Source of the DNA: Chimonanthus salicifolius
Taxonomy: Eukaryota; Streptophyta; Magnoliopsida; Laurales; Calycanthaceae
Assembly: GCA_013350335.1 (NCBI GenBank)
Contig: CM023539.1
Coordinates: forward strand, 41,092,631-41,156,630
Reading direction: 5' to 3'
Length of the DNA stretch: 64,000 bases
Shown here: in pieces, positions 47,701 to 59,044 of the stretch
Layout: every line of letters starts with the position of its first letter
How positions within the stretch are numbered: the stretch's first letter is position 1
The notes under the pieces: model-generated
The model's input: only the letters and a program-made list of their open reading frames with translations
Databases searched by the model: none
What the model was told of the DNA's origin: nothing
Translations under genes and position numbers: made by a program

Positions 47701-50700
47701 ATTTAAAAAAAAAATGCATCAATTTTCTTCTCTCCGGACTTACGATGCTATTGCCAAATGTATGAGTTTCCACAGTATTTGGCTCCTTTTGGGGAAAAGG
47801 CCGATCCCCAACAATAAAGTTGTGTGTGGTAAAAAGAAGGAGACCTAAGAGTTTGAAAAGGAGATGAAATTGGGACAATGCAAGAGTAAATGCTTAATTG
47901 ACTCTTCACTTTTACAGCAAAGAAAACAAATACTTGGAAGAGCAAAGTTTTGGGATTTCATGTTTCCAAAATAAGGATTTTATTCAAAATACCAGTCCAA
48001 CAAAAACCTTTAACCTTGGCTTGCAGGGGGCTTCATGTATCATGGGATTAATCTCACCTCCATTTGGGGTGGGGATGCCCATGTTATTAGGGGAAAAAAA
48101 CCTTTTACCTTGGAGGGAGCAATTAAAGACCAAATAGTTTTGGTAGGGAAACTAGAGGGGTTGAAAAAACCCTAACAAGTAGTTGAAAGATTTTCTTGAA
48201 AAGATCACATTCAAATTGAACACTCTTTTTTTCTCCTCAAATGATGTATGTGATTTATGTATCTTTCAAAAAAGAAAAGAATGTGATTATTGATGAAAGA
48301 AGGAAGATCATCTAATTGTGGCATTTCATGGTCCATAAATTTCCTTCTAAGCATTAAAGCCCAAACCCGCCCTTTTGCCCATAGCTTCCACAAAATCCTA
48401 AATGGAGACTCTTTTTGTTTGAGACGGAGAATAGTCGTGGAAAGGAGACCCTTAAAGGATGTTCTCCTACCCAAACAATTTTACAAAATATAATCTCTGC
48501 TCCATTACTTTCACACTATTAGCTGCACTCATTTTTTTTATTTTTTATTTTTCCCCTAACACGTCCCATAGTTCCCATCCTAGAGATGGGCTTTCAAATT
48601 TGAGATTCCCCTCTACAAGCTATCCCAAAGAGGATGCAACCCTTATTCCCTCTCCCATGTTTTTCATTGATTACTTCCCTCCACAAAGCCGTCTTTATCT
48701 GAGTCTCCAATTTTTTGACAAAAGGAGCCAGTATCTTTCAACAAATTTACCTAAACCGAAACCTCCAATCTCAAGAGGAGCTTAACCTTCTTCCAATCTA
48801 CTATTGCATCTTTCTTTTCTCACTCACTACATCCACCTCCAATCTCAAGAGGATCTTAACCTCCTTCCACTCTACTATTGCATCTTTCTTTTCTCACTCG
48901 CTACATCCCAATATGCAATCCCTTTGGAACTTTTCAAGTATTCTAGTCACTTCAGTTGTGATTTTAAAGAGAGAGATACAATACAATGGCCAATTATTAA
49001 GGGTAGATCGAATGAGTATGATCCAACCAAAAGACTGATTAATTTTTTGTTTCAAGTTGCCAATTTCCATTTGAATCTCTCAGTGACTGCTCCCACAAGA
49101 ATAGAAGCCAATCCAATGACTCGGTCCTCGGAAGATGGGACTTCATTTTACCCTACTCATAATTGGCCATTACTTATCAATTAGCAAATCAAAATACAAA
49201 TTCTTGGCACATTGGATGGAAAACCAATATAATGCACTAATTTTATGACGTTTCAGTTCTGTTTGGGCCATGAAAATTCACCCAGAAATTAGATGATGAA
49301 AATAAATGGTGATTACAATGAGACAATGCCACCACATATACTTAGATCCAAGCCTATGGATCATGGTACAATAGTTCATTCTCACTGCATCAATAGAATA
49401 ATATTCCAAGGTTTTTTCGTTGTTAGGCGTCCTGATGCACGAAAATATTTCGAGTTTCATACACACGTATTGCAATATTCTTCAGTCTAATTGTTGGATT
49501 TACACCTATTGTAAAAAGGTCGTTGGACATGGGAAAATATTACTTAGCTCTTGCGTTTTTCTTCCCCAGATTTCCTTCTATTCGATGTTTCCTACTCAGC
49601 TCTTGCATTTTTCTTCCCCAGATTTCCTTCTATTCGATGTTTCCTTTCAAGGACAAAGAGTGGAAGTTTGCCAATGATTGCTCTGGTGGAGAGGTTGAAA
49701 TTGAAAAGGTCCCTGTTCACGAGGTTGAAATTAGAAAGAAGGATTTATTACCTGTTTTTGACCATTTTCAAAGGATCCAATCAAGTTGGATCAACAGGTA
49801 ACAGTCTTGGTTTATCTATAGGTGCACATTGACATTCATTTGTTTTCTGATGTTTTATGGGAATTTTCTTAGATGTAGAAAAGTGTGTGTGTGAGTGTGT
49901 GTATGTGTAGGAACTAATATTGGCTGCAGCAGTTCATTTTTGGAAATGGATAATAGTTATTGGATGATGAAAAGTAACTTCGCCATTACTAGGCCTTATG
50001 TTGATCCATTCAGGGTTATGAATTGTATTTTTAGCATAGGACTATTGGAATGAGATTCTTGTATGAACTATGATGTACAGAGGTTAGAATGATATGGCTC
50101 TCTGTATGTAATCTTATCAGTTCTGAACGGACAACCTTTAAAATTACAATTTGTCTAGAACATTCACACTTTCATTTGCAGTGTTCATGGGGATATCTCA
50201 AGTTCAGATGGTTCACATGGGCCTTCGATCTTGTCATGACCTCTGTGCTTGTCCAAATTGTCCTGATAACAACCTCAAACCAGCATTTTAGCTCCCAACA
50301 CTTAAGATATTGAGTCACTATTTAATTAGCTGCTCAAGGTTGTATAACAACAATTGCCAACATAGTATGATGGAAATGCTTTTAACAATTTGAGGATAGA
50401 CTTTGAAGCAAACACATTTTGACAGATGGACTTTTCTCACATCCATACTTTTTTGGGACTTGCAAGTATACTAATTTGTATCTGATTTCCTTCACTTGTT
50501 AGGGGAATAAAGTGAAGAAATAATTCTGATGGTTAATTCTCTTGGTTTGTTACTAAATAAAACATACGCCACCATATACTTGAAAACCTAAGCAAGTTGA
50601 TGGGCCAATTTGAAATGAAAATGTTCTGTCATTAATCATCTAATTGATTAAATAAAACATGTCATACATACAATAGTTTTCCTTGTTACTTGGAGCAAAC

Positions 50701-52554
50701 ATCCATGTTCATGCTTTTTTCCTTTTTCTTTCTACTTTTTGCTTGTGTATGCAAGTCCTAATGTGTAATCAGCAATGAAACAGAGTTGTAAACATTCTAC
50801 TTGTATGGTATAAGAAACTTCATATTTCATTCTCGCTCTCTAATTCTCTTTTCAGTTATAAGAAAGATAGCCATGTGGTTTATATGGTGCAGGGGTCATG
50901 TTGGAGAAAGAAGTACAAATTTTTCATCTTCAGATGCTCACCATACAAAAGATAAATTCATAGAGGAGACTGTTATCAATCATTCCCAATCAGAAGCATT
51001 GCCATCAGTAAAAGGCTCAGGTATGGGTAAGATCAGTCTTGCGTCTTCAAATTAAACATACGGTCATAACTAATTTCTCAATTTGATTGGATTAAGAGCA
51101 TGACTTATTTTATTGTTATAATTTTTGGAATGAAATGGTCCGGTTCACAGTGCACCTTAAATCAAGAGCAGTAAGGGTCATTTACCAATTTCTGACCCAA
51201 AGGATTCATTTGGAACCATTTTCAAATTTCTCATCATTTGGGTTGGAAAATGCTCCCGACATTTTCGACAATTGAATTTTCCAAAGAGAAGGGATCAGGA
51301 AACGGGGTACTTCTAGACCCCTTTTTCAACCTTATTTTCATCAAAGAAACAATAAACAAATAAAAAATCTGCTCAAAAAGCAAATAGGTGCTGACATGAC
51401 TGGCATCCCCATAACTGGTGAGATGTTTTAATCTTTCATTTCTTTGGAGAAGAATTTGGAGTTGAAATTAGCAAATGACACCTAGTCAAATTGGACATGT
51501 GGACGGCCCAAATCATCCATATGGACTTTTCATTCATTCATAGATCACTGTGCGATCATTGCCAGAGTTTTGATCATCGTTAACAGTTGTCGATCTAAAG
51601 CATATGTCTGAACCACTCACCTTGGGTTGCAATGGAATTGGTCCACATGTCATGGAATGGACATTTGCATAAAGTGGTATAACTTTTTGTTGTTTTAGGA
51701 TGTATGGATGATCTGAGCAGTCAATATCTCTAATGCTATTGGTGCCAGTAACTTATAGACATTTGTGCACTTGAGCATTTCTCCTTATAGAGCTTGAAGC
51801 TATCTCACTTCTGTTCTCAATCTTTGCATTAGGGTCGGCAATTAGAATGGAGAACTTGCTTGATTTGGATCAAACATTTGAAGTGGGTCCATACGAACCT
51901 GTTGGCTTGCAGTCAGTAGAAGAATCAAATTCTCATGGATCTGTACAGTGCGCAGTGGCAAATACCCATCTAACAAATGATTTGAATTGTAAAAAGGGAG
52001 GGTGTTCAATGTATGCACTTCCATCCCAATTGAATACACCCACTGGAATGCAATTACAGATCAAAAACTCCTCTGACCAAGATTCTGCATCTTTTCTTTC
52101 TAATTCTAACAAGGGTGATGGCAGCGTTATAAATCGTTTATTATCTTTGGATAGCAACTCCCTTTCTGTTGGAAGACACATCACCAAAGGTTCTCTCTCT
52201 TCAAGCAACAGTCTGGGCAGTGAAGTGTCCAATGCTTCTGGTTCTAACCATTGTGCTTCTAGTCCACACTCTGATGTAGAGAGCAAGCATGAAGAATCAC
52301 ATAACTCAGTGGATTTTGCCCAGTATTTTCATGAGGGTTATTGTAAAATATCTGAACTCGATGATTGCCGTGAACTGGCTGAAGTTGCTACTGATGCAGA
52401 CAGCAGCAGCAGTCACTGCGAGAGAGAAAAACCCGAGGAAGATGAGGACAATGATGACATGCTTGGGGGCGTATTTGCCTTTTGCGATGAAGGTAGAAAC
52501 TCAGAACTAGTCAATGTTGAATGTTTTCCCTGCATGTGTGTTTATGATTCATGA
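38739..52554 (+). CDS. ATG18h: ATG18g/h-like autophagy protein (WD40 propeller plus BCAS3 domain)
   Basis: Eight exons encode about 1058 residues: 38739-38909, 42281-42742, 43455-43901, 44429-44674, 44752-45576, 49622-49797, 50893-51020, 51833-52554. The start matches the family (MRKGK..., then NGLLPNSIKIISSCLKTVS). Residues 58-480 are a PROPPIN-type beta-propeller (VLWAGFDKLELGP, FLQMQP, SPISALCFDPTGTLLVTAS, NNINVFRIMPS). The phosphoinositide motif (L/F)RRG reads LYRG at 435-438. Residues about 530-770 are the BCAS3 region (GWLNTVSNAAASATGKIAVP, HLLVFSPSGHVIQHDLLPSL, WWDVCRRSNW). The tail is Ser-rich and acidic and reaches LGGVFAFCDEG, where relatives normally stop; here 20 more residues follow. 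ATG18 proteins bind phosphoinositides on forming autophagosomes with ATG2; plant BCAS3-bearing members are less well studied. A GTG at 38700 extends the frame but is not the start. ATG18g and ATG18h are hard to tell apart. Introns 1 and 5 are 3.4 and 4.0 kb. Confidence 0.93.
41825..42000 (+). mobile_element. LINE RNase H fragment, in intron 1 of ATG18h
   Basis: Translates to KLKWAKPPKGYFKFNVDGLV, the start of a plant L1 RNase H domain with the FNVDG catalytic Asp. The rest of the domain is gone or out of frame. Confidence 0.65.
42824..42850 (+). other. Predicted G-quadruplex in intron 2
   Basis: G runs at 42824-42828, 42832-42834, 42836-42838, 42840-42846 and 42848-42850 with loops of 1-3 bases, on the transcribed RNA's sense strand and about 80 bases after the exon 2 donor. 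A T tract lies just upstream. Any role in splicing is speculative. Confidence 0.45.
43168..43358. mobile_element. Stowaway MITE, in intron 2 of ATG18h
   Basis: 191 bp with terminal inverted repeats CTCCCTCCGTCCC (left) and CTCCCTCTGTCCC (right, reversed), flanked by TA at 43166-43167 and 43359-43360. It is the best preserved of the three related copies in the window. It ends about 95 bases before the exon 3 acceptor. Confidence 0.92.
45577..46090. repeat. Degenerate tandem repeat at the start of intron 5
   Basis: Three imperfect units, with the anchor AATTTAAAGTG(A/G)T at 45704, 45848 and 46011 (spacings 144 and 163). Each unit also has GTGGGA/GTGGGCTC, TTTTGGGA and CTTG(A/G)TTGAT words. The array starts almost at the exon 5 donor. 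Related words continue no further than about 46090. Confidence 0.75.
47480..49180 (-). mobile_element. LINE remnant, minus strand, in intron 5 of ATG18h
   Basis: On the minus strand, with broken frames, one reads GGFGLGKFVERYWLLLSKNW (near 48700-48770), ILWKLWAKGRVWALMLRRKF (48211-48474) and then CKSEESIKHLLLHCPNF (about 47860-47930). This is the order seen in the C-terminal part of plant L1 reverse transcriptases, ending in the zinc knuckle. The element is opposite in orientation to the host gene. Boundaries are approximate. Confidence 0.68.
48761..48908. repeat. 74-bp tandem duplication inside the LINE remnant
   Basis: Two head-to-tail copies (48761-48834 and 48835-48908), starting CCTCCAATCTCAAGAGGA and ending CTCACT(C)ACTACATCC, with only a few differences. 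Being 74 bp, it shifts frame. Confidence 0.85.
49541..49644. repeat. 52-bp tandem duplication of a splice acceptor
   Basis: Copies 49541-49592 and 49593-49644 agree at 50 of 52 positions (differences at unit positions 5 and 15). Each contains the polypyrimidine tract, TTCCCCAG and the first bases of exon 6, so intron 5 of ATG18h has two equivalent acceptors 52 bases apart (exon start 49570 or 49622). Only 49622 keeps the family reading frame; 49570 leads to a stop at 49675-49677. Confidence 0.93.
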
Positions 52555-54955
52555 CGGGTGACAATGGTATCCTGCATAGAGTTTGTATTTGTGGGTCCGA
52601 TCTACTGTCCAGGTGGGGCCCAGGGGTAGGTCTCTGTGTCACCAACAGAGAACTGTTTTCTATGGGTAATTAATTTGGCCTTAATTTCCATTCCAATAAG
52701 TAAAATGGAGTGGTTCTGGCAAAATTAAATTCCGCCTTGGTTTCTGCCCTGGTCCGGCCATTTTGATCAGGAGACATGCACGTACCATTCTTTTTCTTTT
52801 TTGTTTTTTCAATTTAACATTGTCTAATCCTAAAGATTAAGGTATGAATCATTCAATCTTAACCTTATTTAGAATTCTCAGCTCTTAATCGTGTTCCTAC
52901 TCCATCTCTGACAAAAGGCAGACCCTTCTCTCCCTATTCTCTCTATAATGGTGGGTGGGGGGGTGGGCGTGGACCTTTTTTATGTTATTTTCCTGAATGC
53001 ATCATCGGAAAACCAAAATGTTCCACTCTAAATGAAAACTGGGATGTCCACTAGAATGAACCTGGCAACTTCAATATCGAAAGGACCAACAGCCTTTCTG
53101 CTTCTGAAATGATTGGGAATCTTATTGAATTTGGGGCATGTTATATGTAGAGCAGGGTATATGCTGTATCAACAAACCACGGTGTATTCCGTTGTCAAGG
53201 ATACCTTGCTTCAGGGTCATGTAATTTTCTTTCTTTTGTTGCTTTTTATTGTTATTATCTTTTCTAATTATGGTTTTCCTCATGATCTCTTTCTGGCAGA
53301 TTGATTAGTGCCCAGCTATGTAAATTCATGAAAGCTGAACCTCCTCTCCATATTCTTTGACTTTCTGGCAAAGGTTGGTGACTGTTTCTACAGAATAAAG
53401 TTCCAAGAAGGAGGGTTATTTGGAGATTGTTTTAGTGGATACTTAAACCCTTTCTTGTATTTAATTTTCTGAATCGGAAAGAAGTCTGTCACGACTGAAG
53501 GCAACTGAGTCAAGTAATGACCGACAAATATTGGATACCGAAAGAGAGGAGACTGGCATGTAAGCAAGGACGATTGTCAGTTTGATATTGCATTTACCTC
53601 TCTTTCACATGTACATTTTGTAGATGGAGATTTACAAATTCATGGGCTAGCTTTTGGATGTGGAAAGTTTTTGCTCTGGTCTAAGCAGAGTTGGACGTTT
53701 GCATTGTTGGCTATCATGTTTGGTGGTTGTACAAAAGGATTTCAGTTTGAATGGTTTGTCGCCGAGCTGATGATCAACAGCAGTTGTGACATTCCATGCC
53801 CTGAATGAACGAAATTGATTAATCTTTTACATTGGTTGTCACTTGTGAAGGATTGGGATGTTGCTCTCTTTACAAAAAAAGTTTGTATCAAGTCCTTATT
53901 CTTTAGAGAAAAAAGAAAAAAAAAATTACAAAAGAGCTGATTATTATATATTTGGTTAGTACATTAGTTTACTTGTACTTTCGATTTCATTTCTGATTTA
54001 ATTATGAACTTGAAAGGTGTTACATATTTTTTCAGTTTTTTCCTCGGCTCAGACGGGCTGCCCGCGCAGGTGTATGGGCCTCATGTTGGACCCATTTAAT
54101 AATAAATTCAAGCATCTATAGATATTATTTTCTTCTTTAGATATAAATATGAGTGAGCTTGGTTAATTTTCATTTGATGTATCTTCCGATAAAAAAATTA
54201 TCCAATGGTTTGTTTTTTATCTTAAAAAGTGAAGGGCTATATGATTCGAGGGGTCTTGCTTTTACAGATTAATAATTTTCATGATAATTTGTTTTATCTT
54301 TTTTTTTTTTTCTGGGTTTGAGGGCTTCCCTTGTACATATAAGCCTTGTATTTTCAGATTTTTAGGCCCTTTTTAGGTCCATTTTTATTTATTTTTTTCA
54401 AATCCTTTTTTCAGTTAAAATACATTTTGATGTGATCCCTTGCGTGTATAAAAGAAATTTCCTTTTTTTTTTGGGTTAACAGAACACCTGGGTTCTCAGT
54501 TCTAGTTCCTTTTATCTATTTCTAAATTGCAATGTGAAAAAAATTAATTAGATGCAGAAGATTTGGTATTGGTGCAAGTGGCCCATAATTTGATGTGTTT
54601 TATTAGATGAATGGATCTAAAATCATGAGATCTAGTTGCATGTAAATTGTGGAGCCTATTCAATCACCCAGTCCCTCAATTTTAGAGCTTTATGATTTCA
54701 AGGTATATAACAAATATTTTAAATTTTAAAATGAGAATCATTGTGTTGGCTTTTATACTTGACAGGAACTTGGCCTTGAAGATTAAAAACATCCATCTTG
54801 TTTTTGTGTTAATTAAACCTTCAATATTACAAAAGCAGAAGAGAATATTTACATATTATCATTATTAGCTGTCAAATCTTATCTACTTAGATTGGTTTTT
54901 TGAGTCCTATTTTTTCATTTGATTCTATCATAAACTATAGTATTACTTACTCTAT
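52555..54955. other. 3' untranslated region of ATG18h and intergenic DNA
   Basis: The 3' UTR probably extends into the 53300-53900 stretch; AATAAA occurs at 53394. A GT-rich/G-run stretch at 52953-52967 is a predicted G-quadruplex. A possible terminal exon starts at 53300 after TTTCTGGCAG. From about 53930 the sequence is AT-rich with no gene. Confidence 0.4.
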
Positions 54956-55240
54956 CTACAGTTTAATTGGTTTATCTCTTATCTTTATGCTTGTAATTAT
55001 CTTTATCACTTTACGTAGGAGGGCCATATTAGACCATCTCAATCGCATTTCTCTTACTTTGTCCTCTATTGAAACTATTTTTAAATTTCTCCGATTCCCT
55101 TTCCCCATTTCAACTTCCATTTTATACCCTGCATCCAGGCCATTATCATTTTTAGAGACGATTGCATTAAGCTCCCAAGGATCAGTTAAGTAACCTGGGG
55201 TTGGGATCAGGATCAGAGTTGAGGTATTGGGAGCATCCAT
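54956..55240 (-). mobile_element. Non-LTR retroelement C-terminal tail remnant
   Basis: The minus strand reads IEDKVREMRLRWSNMALLRK, like the I-DKMRE-RLRWFGH motif found near the C-terminus of many plant non-LTR reverse-transcriptase proteins. Positions 61670-61860 look like a more diverged relative (shared TTTTTCATTTGA, CCTATCATAAA and AGGGCCAT words). The stretch from 55241 to 56006 has minus-strand frames of unclear origin. Confidence 0.45.
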
Positions 55241-56006
55241 TTATGGATGAGTCATTTGTTGCGAAAGGCTTGATTTCTTTTAGGATATCCCCTTCTCAAA
55301 TAGTGATCTTCCTATCTTGGCATTTCAAAGCATCATTTTGCGAGTCTGAAAGAGTGTATTGACATTATTTAAGTTCTAATTTTTCAGGTTTTGTGGTTCT
55401 CGTGGGCGTATGTGGATTATGGGTTTTTTTTCCTTTATTTGCTTTCTTTGTGCTTCTGTATTTATACATCTGATGCTTCTCTTTCTTTTAATGTAGTAAT
55501 CATTAAAAAAAATATCATTCGTATAAGTGAGTCAGCTACTTCAGCAAATAGGATACTTGTCAGGATGTTGTACATTTCATCAAAAGAGTCAGGTGGTCGT
55601 CCTATTTGGCTCTGCTTTTATTCTTGATCTTATTATTGAGATTCATGTATCCCTTTAATTTTGCCATACTCCCTACTGTAGAGTCATCAAAATTGAGTTT
55701 GAGCCATCCAACTAGAGGTAGTTTCCATCTATCAGCAATGTTCCATTTTTTTTTTTTTCAAAATGATTGTTCCACTCTTCCATGAACATGGTTGTTTATC
55801 CAGAACCAGCTGCATCCCAAGGATAAGGATGCTAAGAATACAGTGACTTGCAATACCCGAAGAACAATTATTTTAGTATCTTGTGAGAAAATTCCAATTT
55901 TACTTTTTGTTTGGCAATCTTTCATGGCCCAATTATTTCCAAAGGAATATCTGGACTTCAGGGAAAAGAGGGACGGAACTTTATGTGAAGTGACAAAAAA
56001 ATTCAA

Positions 56007-56314
56007 CATTGGTTAATTTGTGAAACCAATGATTTTATATAACACTTGAAGCATCCTTTTCTCAACGACTAGCTTTTGAGAGTGAGTTCTACCTTAAGAA
56101 TGTTATCAAGTCATGGTTTCTAACATGATATCAGAACAGGTTCCGTGTGGGTGCAACTGCACATGATAGTGGGTATAAAGTGAAAAAAAAATCATGTTGA
56201 TTAATTTGTGAAATCAATAGCTTTATATAACACTTGAGGCACCCTTCCCTTAACAGCTAGCTTTTGAGAGTGAATTCTATTTTAAGAATATTATCAAGTT
56301 ATGATTTTCTAACA
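56007..56314 (+). mobile_element. TRIM, second family
   Basis: Two direct repeats of about 120 bp (56007-56125 and 56195-56314) share TTATATAACACTTGA(A/G)GCA, CTAGCTTTTGAGAGTGA and end in TCTAACA. Directly after the first comes TGATATCAGAAC (56126-56137), 10 of 12 matches to the initiator-Met tRNA primer-binding site. A purine tract GTGAAAAAAAAA precedes the second repeat, fitting a polypurine tract. The interior is only 69 bp and non-coding. The target duplication is not evident. Confidence 0.82.
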
Positions 56315-56399
56315 CTTTTCATGTGATAAATTTCTTGAGTTATACATCTCCGTTTCCTACCTTTTTCCTCAAGCTATTTTGTCAGTGGCCAGTGACTTC

Positions 56400-57120
56400 T
56401 ATATTAAAGTAGCTAAAGATTTTTGCCAAGTCCCATGTATTAAACAAAGGGTTGCATTGCAAATGATAGACTAGCTTGATAGTTTCTTTGATGACCTAAA
56501 CCTAAAGATCCTCCTTCCAGTCATTTACTAACTCAGGATAATCTGCAGTCCCTCCTTGATAATTTCCCTACATTTAAGGATTTTCCTCCACAAGAACAGT
56601 GGAGGAATTGATTTGATTTAAGATATTTGCATGCAAGGACTTTGCCCCATTGTGAAGCTCCATATTAGGCTCAAAAGAAAAGCTTTGTTTTGGCTTTGCA
56701 AGGGTCTAATACCTAGGACTCCTCTGCCCTTAAGTTTATAATGGTCTTCCAATCAACATTGTTGAAAATTGAGCTCTCTTTTGTCATCATCTCCTCTCCA
56801 CAAGAAGTTTTTGTCCATTATTCTAGCTTGGTTGAGACCTTTTGAGTATGGATATAGATCTCATTAAATGATTAAGAGCATAGGATGACAGTAATAAGTA
56901 TTGTCTTCTCAATCATATTTAGCAAGTTGTTCTTCCACCCCAAGAGTTTGTTTCTTTGATTTTTGAGTAAATCATCAAAATCAGAGGCCTAAAATCTATT
57001 AATGCTCATGGAGACTCCCAACTAGCTTGTCTTTCTTGTGGTTGAATTGATTCCTAGCACCTCTTTGATGATTTGGACATATCATCTCTAATGTATTTTG
57101 ATGGAATGACACTAGATTTT
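56400..57120 (-). mobile_element. LINE remnant, minus strand
   Basis: Conceptual minus-strand translation with stops gives IMDKNFLWRGDDDKRELNF and then LKGRGVLGIRPLQSQNKAFL, matching the thumb region of plant L1 reverse transcriptases (NFLW-G..., G-LG-R-L---N-A-L). Edges are approximate. Confidence 0.6.
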
Positions 57121-57645
57121 CCCTTAAACTAAGTGCAAAATTAATTAAATGATAAAATAGTGTGAGGAAAATATAAATTGCATTACAAAAATCCGAGGAT
57201 TAATCGAACATTTTGATCATAAAAAAATTAATACTTTTATTTTATAATTAGGATTAACTAGATAATAGAAAATATAAGACCCACTAAATGCAAATTATAT
57301 AACCAAGTTTTATTTTATTTATAAAAGTAATATTCAAAATTTCATGATTGTGAATTAAACATGAACATGTCAAACTAGTTTCATAGAAAACTCAAGCTTT
57401 CATAAGGTCCATCCAAGAGAAAATCATGGTATCCTTGGTGCAAGAAAATCATTCACCATTAGATAAAAATTGTACTTATAGCAGTTTGAATCATTTGAAT
57501 CAGCACAAGGCAGTGACATTGCAAGATGTGGACCCTTATATCAATGTAGTCTATGAAATTTATAACCCCAAAATTCATTTTCGAATTAGTATAAACAATA
57601 ATGCGATAAAATCAATTACATACTATATATATCAACTAAAATATA

Positions 57646-57834
57646 CTCGCTCTGTCCTAAATTAGTTGTCATAAATGGATTGGAATTGTCCCAAAATAGT
57701 TGTCTCATTTATATTGGAATAGTATAAAGTGTGTTGAAAATGGATGAGATCACATGGAGTGCTAGTCTTATATAAAGAGTTCTTTAAAAAATACAAATAT
57801 TTCAAATAAGACAACTAAAATGGGACGTTGGGAG
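57646..57834. mobile_element. Stowaway-like MITE
   Basis: About 189 bp between TA dinucleotides, with ends CTCGCTCTGTCC and GGGACGTTGGGAG. The interior matches the copies at 37072-37263 (same orientation) and 43168-43358 (opposite orientation). Confidence 0.85.
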
Positions 57835-58511
57835 TATTATATAGTCTAAAATAATATATTGATGATCGATATTTGGCGCCAGTTTCTTAATAATTTTTTT
57901 TAACATGACTAAAACTTGTCAAATTTGCCATGATAAATTTAAAAAATAGAAATTAAAAGAAAATTATCTATAAGAAAAATAAAACAGTGCTTTTCATATC
58001 TGAATTCTCTCATATAAACAAGTCATCCTGTTATCTAACTCCGTCATTGAATAACAAAATTATTTCCTCAATAATATTTGAAAAATTACAGAGAATTTTT
58101 TCATATTTATTAGATTTTAAACTGAACTTCATAGTTCATATTTTCAAGATATGTAGAGAACAATGAAGACAATGGATGAATGAAGTTTACAGTTTATCTA
58201 ATTATTTTAGATTTTAATGTTTTAATTACTATAAATTAATCATTTTTAAACTTATCTCCTAAAATTATAATTTAAAAATTAAATTATATTATCCATAATA
58301 AAACTTTCAATATATCTACTGGGCTTTCAGGAAAGCCTTTGAAGACTTTGGAGCAGCCGTACAAAATTTTTACATGAAAATTGGACTAGGTTCCACACTT
58401 CCACGTAATTTGGTTGTTGAGCTGCCACCGCCAAGATTCAACGATATTTTTCCTTTCTTCCATTCTTCCCACGCAGCAAAAAAAATCCTCTCTCTCTGTC
58501 TGTCTCTTCAA
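57835..58511. other. Promoter side and 5' leader of the prolyl hydroxylase gene
   Basis: AT-rich, turning pyrimidine-rich (CTCTCTCTCTGTCTG) just before the start codon. An in-frame ATG at 58374 lies upstream, but the signal-anchor sequence begins right after 58512, so 58512 is preferred. Confidence 0.45.
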
Positions 58512-59044
58512 ATGATACGTTCGTCTAGCGTTTTTGTGCATTCATTTGCATTCCTTGTCTCGATCTGCTTGCTTTTCTATGAATCTTTGAGCTCTCCCCA
58601 GTCACTTGCCGTCTCTCCTGCAAAAGCCAAGCAGATCTCTTCGAAACCGAGGTATTTTCACAAATTCATCTATCTCTCACTGTCTCTCTATGATTTCTGT
58701 TCTAAATCGAAGCATGAATTGTTGTTTCAGAGCTTTTGTCTACGAAGGCTTCCTCACAGACGAAGAATGTGATCATTTGATATCTCTTGTGAGTATCCCC
58801 TTTCGGTATTTCAAAACTCATCCTAATTCTACCCAATTTCCGATTTTACATTATCTGGTTTTCTAGCTCCACTCCTTGTTGTTTGTATTTCTTAAATTTG
58901 GCATTGTAAGTAATTTGATGCGTTTTGGGGAGTTTACAGGCGAAATCGGAGCTCAAGAGATCGGCAGTTGCGGATAATGTGTCGGGAAAAAGCAAGCTCA
59001 GTGAAGTACGAACCAGTTCGGGGATGTTTATCGGTAAAGGAAAG
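58512..59044 (+). CDS. Prolyl 4-hydroxylase (P4H3/P4H4-like), first three exons
   Basis: Partial gene, cut by the window end. Exons 58512-58651, 58731-58788 and 58940-59044 join in phase to give residues 1-101. Residues 8-25 are a hydrophobic signal or type II membrane anchor. Residues 43-101 match the family closely: SSKPRAFVYEGFLTDEECDH, LISLAKSELKRSAVADN, EVRTSSGMFIGKGK. Plant P4Hs are Fe(II)/2-oxoglutarate dioxygenases in the ER and Golgi that hydroxylate proline in extensins, arabinogalactan proteins and signalling peptides. The catalytic His-Asp-His, the 2-oxoglutarate Lys and the C-terminal ShK-type domain would be in later exons, which I do not find before 64000. Donor 3 is AAAG|GTTGTC; it ends the exon where DPIVAGIE normally follows. 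An earlier GT at 59034 fits less well. Confidence 0.88.

Noticed and set aside
49570..49677. Exon 6 of ATG18h starting at the first acceptor copy
   Set aside because: It shifts the frame by 52 bases and stops at 49675-49677; the second acceptor (49622) gives the conserved EVEIEKVPVHEVEI stretch.
58374..58511. In-frame upstream ATG of the P4H gene
   Set aside because: It would place 46 unrelated residues before the signal anchor; the family starts directly with the hydrophobic segment.
59031..59034. P4H exon 3 ending at 59033 (ATCG|GTAAAG)
   Set aside because: The donor looks better by consensus, but ending at 59044 yields FIGKGK, which matches the family up to the expected DPIVAGIE exon start.
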